This document shows positions 56,933 to 64,000 of a DNA stretch of 64,000 nucleotides, one piece after another. The notes beneath the pieces are model-generated. The model made no database searches. It saw only the letters and a list, made by a program, of their open reading frames with translations, and was not told the origin of the DNA. The stretch spans positions 30,444 to 94,443 of the forward strand of contig JAKSZP010005615.1 in NCBI GenBank assembly GCA_022478985.1, in the 5' to 3' direction. Origin of the DNA: Massospora cicadina (Eukaryota; Entomophthoromycota; Entomophthoromycetes; Entomophthorales; Entomophthoraceae). The position numbers were made by a program, and so were the translations under genes. Every line of letters starts with the position of its first letter. Position 1 is the first letter of the stretch.

Positions 56933-59089
56933 TTGGTAGAGGAACGCCGCTTGTTTCTCTATGAGACTAGTGTCCTCCCAGAGACCTACAGCCAGCTCAC
57001 AAATTTGACCACCTACATACACAATTTTGCTCACCCTGCCTTGGTCCACATGATGCATCTCTTAGCCAGCCATCACAAAGAGCTACATCGACACTTAGAT
57101 ACCCATGCAGCTCTGAATTTAGCTTATGATAAGTTGTACCAACTGACCTCTGAACACCTTGGAGCAGTCAGATCTGGTGTGGAAGCTAATTACAACTTAA
57201 TCATTCAGCTGCATGACTGACTTGCTACCATGGACACTTGGATTATAAAGTATGTTGAGGAGGCCATGAAAATCTTTAGGGATAATATGAATGCTTCCAT
57301 CGCTAGCAATTGATCATTGCTGAAGGAGTTTGCTAAAGAACTTGAAAAGAACAATGAGCAAATGCACTGGAACCTTTTAGCCCCCATCTCCGCCCCTCAA
57401 GTTGAATATGAACAGTGTGCAGCTGTGGTGGAGCGACAGTTAACCCAGGCCTTTTCACGTGTTGATAAGCTCAAACGCCATCTGCTGCTTGAACCATCTA
57501 GCGCCACACCACCCTTGCGGTCAAGGTTGTTCAGCTAGAAAAGGAGCTAGCTCTCAAAGCTTTGTTTGAAAATACCAAATATTTGGTGTGTCACCTGAAT
57601 GAATGTGAAACTGAAATGAAAGTGATAAAAGCTTCTCTGGAAAGCCCTGTGCTGTTGAAGGAAGTATTTAGTCAAATAATGCAGATTGAGCGAAAGTATG
57701 AGCAGATCAAGGATGGAGTACAAGGCTCAAGCTCACACCCTCGTGATGCTGAAGGGTGTAAACAAATGAAAGAAGAGCTGAAGAAATGCATGGAAGCCGT
57801 GGAAGCTGCTCAAATAAACCTAAGCTCGCTGGTATCACAACTCCGCTTCCAAGTCAATGCTTTGGAGAGCCAAGTGGAAAATCTTGAAACTCACAAACTG
57901 GGGATCAAAGCTTAACTGAGACTATGTGAATCTGGGCCCCAAGAAGCCCTCTCCAAAATGAAAACCCAGCTCAAAGCCATGCAAGACCAGTTCAATTGCC
58001 TTTCATGCACCTTTGACAAGTTAAACTATCGCTCTGAAACCCCAGAAACAGAAGCTCCAGCTATTCATACCCTTACTGGGGGTGACTTTAGTTCATTCAA
58101 ACTGACGTTCAAAGACAAGTTTATCCCCGGTGAGGGCAGCATTGCTTCATTTTTATACATTTATGAAGCAGCTATGGAAAGGGTGATTGATCATCAGAAG
58201 GCCAAACATATTCTTTCCTGTTTGGGCCGCATGGCACAGGAGGTGATGGTCCCACATATGGATGCTCTTAGCACCTGGTCCGAGGTTAAAGAGGCCCTCA
58301 TAAACACATTTGGCTCAAAACAGGCTTTAAGCATGAAAAAGCAAGCCTTTATGCATATGAGTATCCGAAAAGGGGAGTCAGTGGTCACCTTTGCAGAAAG
58401 ATTCTATATGGAAGCACAGACGTTGTTAACTTCAAAGATGTTGACCTTGGATGATGCTGTAGCTGCTGTTTTGACTGGAGTGGCATCTCACCCTCCTTTG
58501 GCGATGCACATCACCTCAGTCAAATGCTATTTCCGTACCATTCAAGATATCAAGGAGGCATTACTAGATGTTGCTGACTTCCTTAAGCCCAAAGTTTCTC
58601 ATGAAGCAGTATCCCGCCCTCACTTTTTAGTCATTGAGGATTCAAAGCTCAAGCCTCAGGTCCTGGCTATTGAAGACAAGAAGGAGCCCCTTCAGATAAT
58701 GGGCCCTGAGGAGCAAAAACCCAAAGTGAAACATCCTGAACGCCCTAAGTGTGAATACTGCTACAAGTTCAGACACAAGGAGGCTGTGTGCTTGAAAAGA
58801 AAGCTGACGCGGAGGAACAGGAGCAGGGAAAGAAATGTTGGTGTAGGGAGAGGCACACCTATTGCTGACGAATCTCATGTGCCTGACTCATTTAAACAAC
58901 TTATGCCAATACCTTGTATTACCAGTACCCCTGGGGATGATTCTGAGGGAGGAACAGATGAGGTTGGCTATTTCGTCATAGGAGTACCCACTGAAGTGGA
59001 AGTCCCCAATCGCTTGAATGCTGGAGGAGTAGATGAGGCCACCATACCTGAAGAGATGTATCTCCGCCAAGTTCTCAGGGAGCTGGCTG

Positions 59090-59187
<98 letters not shown>

Positions 59188-59301
59188 TTGCACACTGCCA
59201 GCGACGCGGATGAGGTCTTGTATAACCTTATTTGCCCTCTCCAGTATGGCCATACCATGCAGTCTATCCTGGAAATTACCCCAAGACTGCGCGCAAATTA
59301 A
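56933..59301 (+). pseudogene. Element C gag with zinc knuckle and poly-Gly tract
   Basis: Three upstream pieces (56933-57220, 57317-57538, 57562-57915) are rich in Glu, Lys and Leu, with heptad-like stretches suggesting coiled coil (e.g. EEALKKCMEAVEAAQ-like near 57775). They are separated by TGA or frame changes. The main frame 57958-59301 (447 aa) has a retrotransposon gag domain: SSFKLTFKDKFIPGEGSIAS, WSEVKEALINTFGSKQALSM, SIRKGESVVTFAERFYMEAQ (residues about 40-240). Knuckle CEYCYKFRHKEAVC at residues 265-278. Then an acidic linker. At 59092 a run of 95 G gives about 32 Gly, after which LHTASDADEV continues in frame. Confidence 0.8.
59092..59186. repeat. Homopolymer G95
   Basis: Ninety-five consecutive G. 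Element A at the same place reads, once element B is removed, RQVL-RGLEIIDTASDA with no G tract, so the tract is specific to this copy. The reading frame on both sides is kept. Either a real expansion or an assembly/sequencing artefact. Confidence 0.98.
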
Positions 59302-62300
59302 CCTCCACTTTTCATCTCAAGGAGGTCTTAGCACTATCACCCAATTTTGGGGGGATACTTACAAAGGTCGATTTGGTTATCCAAAAAGTTTGGGTGATGG
59401 CCATCCTAGATACAGGCTCCCGGTGAACGTAATCTCCTCCAAGTTGATAAAAAGATCAAACTTGCGCCTGACTTGAGTACAACCAAGAATTTGGAACCAC
59501 CAGTCCCAACCACACCCGTGCACTTGGTGCTTACTCATCCCTTCCCATTCATATTGAGAAGCTTATTCTATTGGCCCCTGCAGTGGCTTTGGATAACAAC
59601 GCCTATGATATGCTCATAGGTACTCAGTTTATGATTGAATATGAAGATATTATCAATATGAGGCAGGGGTTCCTGTCATTGCTCAATTATGAAGTCCCCT
59701 TAGTTCTATTCAATAAAGAACCCAGCAAGAATGAATATTCTTGCATGGTTGAGTACCCACTTTCCGCTTTACCTTTACATTATACCACCTCTGGGCAAAA
59801 TACAAAGAAATTGCCTGATTCAGTGGATGCTATTGAAGGTATTCCGTTTTATGCGGCCAATGAGGTGGTGATTAAGCCGGGTGAACAACGAGTAATAGAC
59901 ACAAAAATCACTCTCAAAATCCCTCACCACTGTTTACTACACCTCTTAAGCATTGAGGGTGTTAGCCCTTTTTGAGCCTCGAGTATTGCCTGGCATTTTA
60001 GACCCAGCCTACCAGAGGCCTATTACTCTACTGTTGGGAAACCTCACCAAAAAGGACATAATTGTAAGAAAGCACCAGGAGGTGGGCCAAGGGTTTTTAC
60101 TCCCTGTGGAGGAAGTTGAACAAGTCCACTCCATTGGCTCAATGGCAGATTTAGACCTGCCCGCAGATAGCCTGGTATGTACCTTACCAAACGTCCATAT
60201 CTCAGATGAGCTGACCTCAGATGAGTTGGAGTAAGTGCATACTCTTCTGGATGAGTATAGTGATATATTCTCGAAGTCAGACAATGATTATGGCCACATG
60301 AAGGGCTGGTGCCACTCCATCGATGTGGGTGATGCCCATCCCATTAGGTCAAAACCTTACCACAAGTTAAAGGTGGAGAAGCAACAAATGAGGATGGAAC
60401 TCACGCAGTTATTAGACGCGTGGTTATTAGTTCTTCGCAAAGCCCTTGGTCCTCCCTCCTTTTGCTAATTAAGAAGAAAATGGAGGTCACTGGATAGTTA
60501 TGGACTATTGCAGGTTAAACAATCTTACAAAAAAGGATAGCTATCCTATCCCACGCATTGACAACACCCTGGCCCAGCTTTCAGGCTCAAACTTTTTCTC
60601 CGCCATGGACTTGGCTAGTGGCTATTGGCAAATGGATCTTTCTCCCCAAGGCCAGGAGAAATGCGCTTTGATATGCAGTGAAGGTCTTTTCCAACCCACG
60701 CGATTACCCCAAGGGTTGTGCAATGCACCTGCCTCTTTCCAGCGTGCAATGGATCACATTCTGCAGGATCTTAAGTTAACCTGCATCATTGTCTATCTTG
60801 ATGACATTACCGTATTCTTGAAGTCCTTTAACAAACACCTTGATCACCTGAAGGAGGTGTTTCAACGCTTACAAAACTCAAATGTCAAGTTAAAACCTTC
60901 AAAGTGTACCTTTTTCCAAAGGAAATTAGACTTCCTCAGACATACCATTTCTTGAGAGGGTATCCAACCCATACAAGATAAAGTTGAAGTGATTGCCAGA
61001 ATGCCTCCCCCCAAAAATCTATGGAATATACAGGTATTTCTAGGGATGATGGGGTATTACCATCAGTTCATCTCTAAGTTTGCCCAACTCAGCAAGCCCC
61101 TTGTTCGCTTACTGAAGAAGAATATCCCTTTTCAATGGGGCAATGAACAGAAGGCTGCTTTTGAAACAATGAAGCTGCTGCTACAAAAACAGCCTATCCT
61201 AAGGCATCCTGATTATGGAAAACCGTTTATTTTGTTTACAGATGCCTCAGACTACGCTGTCGGGGCCATCCTAGCCCAACTGGATGAAAAAGGGGTAGAT
61301 CATCCTGTCTCATATTTCAGTAAAATGCTATCAAAGGCAGAACGCAACTATAGTGTTACTGAGAAGGAGTGTCTTGCCATCCTACTAGCAGTGAAGCATT
61401 ACCGCCCTTTCTTGTATGAGACCTCTTTCACTGTGATTACAGACCACGCATCTTTAAAATGGTTGCAAAACTTGAAGGACCCTATGGGGCGGTTAGCTCG
61501 CTGGGCTCTAAAGCTCCAGCATTATGACATGAAGATCGAACACTGAGCTGGAACCTGTTACATGAATGTTGATGGGTTAACTCAGCTGCCCATCCTCCAC
61601 TTAGATAACAGTGAATTGGAGCGGCTGTATGATCTTTTAATGACCCTGAATGACTGGGAGGATGAGGATGAGCACATACAGAGGATGTTGACCTGGCACT
61701 CCCATAACACTAAAGTAGAAAATGGGAAGTTGTATAAACAAGTAGGGGCGAAGTGGTTGCCTTACCTACGGCCCTCAGAACGTGTACCTGTTATCCTGGA
61801 AGCTCATTCAACCTTAGGCCATGGAGGAGCAAAGAAAACCTATGAGTGGATTAAGGATCGGTACTCTTGGGAGGGAATCATGGAAGCTATCATTGAAGTC
61901 TTGGATGCTTGCCTTACGTGTAAGAAGCAGTCTCAGTTCAAGACTAGATACCGATATCAGCCAATTACCCCGCAACAGCCATTCCATACCATAAGCTTGG
62001 ATGTAGTAGGGCCGCTTCCTCAGACCACAGGCGGAAACAGATATATCTTGGTAGGTATTGACCATTTCACAAAGTGGGTTGAAGATGTGGTGCTTTCAGC
62101 CCAAACTGCTAAGGCCACTGCAACCTTTCTCCATCAAAATATTTTCACTTGACACGGGTGCCCTCAAGTACTACTCTGCAACAATGGAAAAAACTTCACC
62201 TCCAGAGTAGTCAAAATCTTGGCTACCTCCATGGGAGCCCAGCAACTATTCTCAGCTCCATATAACCCATCAACCAATGGTATGGTGGAGTGAGCAAATG

Positions 62301-62838
62301 GCACTTTGGTTTCCATCTTACAGAAAATGGCCTCATCTGATCCCCTTCATTGGGATCATTATCTCCCTAGTGCTCTTATGGCTTACCAAATTAGCTATCA
62401 CCGGATTCTGAAAATGTCCCCTTTCCAAGTTTTGTATGGCAGGGAACCAGGCATACCTGCCCTTCTAGCTAAGAATGTCTTCTCTAGTGGAAAGGAGCCT
62501 GAGAAAGCCATGCAAAGGTTAGCTAATCACATCATTCAGCTTCAATAAGAGGCTATGTCCAACCTAGCCAAAACGGTCACTAAAGAAGGCCAAGCTGCCA
62601 ATGAGCTTCGGGCTCCCCTACCTTCATTCTAAGTGTTGGATATGGTCTTATATTACCAAAATCATATAACTCCTCAAAGTGGCAAACTTGGATCAATCTG
62701 GGAGGGGCCATTTACCATCACATATAAGAGAGGAAATGAGTATTCTATAAAGTCTTTGGCTACAGGAGTTACCATAAACTGGGTACATGGCCGCTTCCTA
62801 TGGCCCTACACTCCCCCCAACATTCTTGAGGGAGGCAA
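59302..62838 (+). pseudogene. Element C protease and pol
   Basis: Protease near 59400: VWVMAILDTGSR, then TGA where A has S-VNVV. RT 59571-60955: FFSAMDLASGYWQMDLS, LPQGLCNAPASFQ and VYLDDITVF (catalytic DD kept). RNase H 60989-61546: FILFTDASDYAVGAILAQLD, VTEKECLAI and VITDHASLKWL. Integrase 61562-62640: H..H (HSTLGHGGAKK region), CLTCKK, SLDVVGPLPQTTGGNRYILV, then LLCNNGKNFTS, where the second catalytic Asp is Asn, and NGMVE (Glu kept) followed by TGA. Purine tract TTGAGGGAGGCAA precedes the 3' LTR. Frame changes near 59970, 60430 and 60955. Confidence 0.93.
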
Positions 62839-63547
62839 TGTCGGACATTCTCCTTCTTGACTTTCAAAAAAGAATGTTGGAGGTAAAAATGCCCCCAAAT
62901 CCACTACTATGATTGGCCAATTACATGTCCAATCTTCTAACAATACTATGGTTAATGAGGATATGAATACCATTGGCCAAAAGACCCTGGCAGATTCTCA
63001 GTGGAACCCTACCCATTGGGAAAACATGTTTTATAATCATAATCAGCTTATTAAGGTAAAAACTGATAGTTGGATTGCTCTGACTCCTTGGCCAAATTTT
63101 GGGCATCCATCACATGGTTCCCCCTCAGCCGCGTCTCATTCCATACCACTTCCTAAGCTGGGACCCCCCTTTTTTAGGTGTGGCAGAGGTCCCCCAAGGT
63201 GAGAAGATTTTACCTGCTGGTGATTGGGTGCAATTTATCAAATCATTACCACATGGGTTTGTTCTGCCCCAGAATATTTTCCCTTATTCTGATAGGCCAA
63301 AGCCTATCTTTCCTAATTTGGATGACTCAGCTTTTTGACACTATAGCCCCAAATTCCCATGGCCCCAATATTCAAACTAGTTTAAATATGAAATACTAGT
63401 ATCAAATAGGAGAGCTTTTTCTGGCTTGCCCCACACAAATAATAAAATAAAAAACTTTAAAAAAGCATTTATTATTACTTTTATTATAAAAGTAAGGTTT
63501 ATATATATTTTGAGAAATATTTGTGGCATCCATCAGTGGATCCTACA
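62839..63547 (+). repeat. 3' LTR of element C
   Basis: Starts TGTCGGACATTC, ends GATCCTACA; pairs with 55949-56662; followed by CTTTT. Confidence 0.93.
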
Positions 63548-64000
63548 CTTTTTGACTGACTTTGAAAAAGAAGGAGGTTATCAATTTGACCTATAAGTAT
63601 GTTTTTTTCTTTTTTTCTTTTTTTCTATGTTTGTTCATGCATAACTCTGGAAATACTGGACCAATTTGGATGATCATCTTCTCCAAAAATTGAGGATGCT
63701 CCAACTTAGATCCCATTTTACTTTTGTAAGTATTGGTCTAGTATCTGCCTATTAATTTAGTAAATAAAAAATAGGCTTGGAATCGATAGATTTCAAGTGT
63801 GAGTATGTTCATTGCTGGATAAACTTTATTCCTGCATCAGTGAAGTGATAGCTTCAAAGCATTTTTGATATATCTAATAGCTGAGGGGTATATTCAAAAT
63901 TCAGTCCGTATGAGCTCATAGTGGGATGAGCTTAAATCATCATAGATAACTATCATGTTTGCATAATTTGACCAATAAACTCATCTAAATTTAATAAAAA
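63548..64000. repeat. Third ~300-bp unit and inverted dispersed repeat
   Basis: 63553-63866 is a satellite-like unit homologous to 55350-55635. 63867-64000 is the inverse of the 55180-55240 type sequence (AGCTCATAGTGGGATGAGCT ... GACCAATAAACTCATC). The original locus without element C was therefore three tandem units between inverted flanks. No ORF. Confidence 0.7.

Larger units (their letters stand above)
55949..63547 (+). mobile_element. Ty3-type LTR retrotransposon C
   Basis: 7599 bp with LTRs 55949-56662 and 62839-63547 and an identical duplication CTTTT (55944-55948, 63548-63552). Gag with coiled-coil and zinc knuckle, protease, RT, RNase H, integrase; no chromodomain. Same family as element A. 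It is the best preserved element here, but still broken by stops that mostly read as CGA-to-TGA. A G95 tract lies in gag. Confidence 0.95.

Noticed and set aside
58888..59258. Minus-strand poly-proline proteins
   Set aside because: Antisense of the G95 tract and of gag; the plus-strand gag frame explains the sequence.
3420..64000. CRISPR array from regularly spaced repeats
   Set aside because: Repeats are degenerate, in eukaryotic transposon context, with no unique spacers or cas genes.

Overview
The window looks like gene-poor, transposon-dense eukaryotic nuclear DNA. I find no convincing single-copy host protein gene, no rRNA and no functional tRNA gene. Two Ty3 chromoviruses with C-terminal chromodomains (one with a possible Tf1/sushi-style self-priming site), a LINE with an apurinic-type endonuclease, tRNA-headed SINEs, Helitrons and heavy CpG-to-TpG/CpA decay suggest a repeat-bloated filamentous fungus. 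That assignment is tentative, because nothing in the window fixes the taxon.

Layout. 1-3.4 kb: minus-strand LINE (ORF2 endonuclease and RT, ORF1 with a zinc knuckle) cut by the window edge. 4.2-18.6 kb: Ty3 element A (target duplication ATTTT), split by the later chromovirus B (6383-14259). 18.8-20.4 kb: two head-to-head Helitron-like elements and a SINE, which is split by a miniature LTR element (20448-21838, duplication CTCCC). 21.8-24.4 kb: foldback/MITE repeats and a minus-strand Helitron. 24.4-28.2 kb: two tandem minus-strand retroposons that carry only ORF1 and end in (CATA)n. 28.25-28.56 kb: 79 units of ATGT. 28.8-31 kb: SINEs with clear target duplications. 31-44 kb: a cassette present three times in tandem, with dense splice-signal-like tandem units on the minus strand, interrupted by a Helitron, a SINE and two 1.9-kb ORF1-only retroposons, each with a 15-17 bp duplication. 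45.06-52.27 kb: chromovirus D (duplication CTGCC) inside a plus-strand ORF1-only retroposon. 54-55.9 kb: MITE and satellite-like repeats. 55.95-63.55 kb: Ty3 element C (duplication CTTTT), inserted into a ~300-bp tandem repeat and holding a 95-base G run inside gag.

How the parts relate. SINEs and ORF1-only retroposons share a 3' terminal tail, so one LINE machinery probably moves them all. The miniature LTR element has the same primer-binding site as Ty3 families A and C, so it probably borrows their enzymes. All autonomous elements seen here are broken by stops, frameshifts or loss of catalytic residues. Several of these losses are explained by deamination at CpG.

The observations most worth following up are the triplicated exon-like array (31-44 kb), the ORF1-only retroposons that share pre-existing frame breaks, the shared 3' tail, the cloverleaf-like module in the Helitrons, and the G95 tract.
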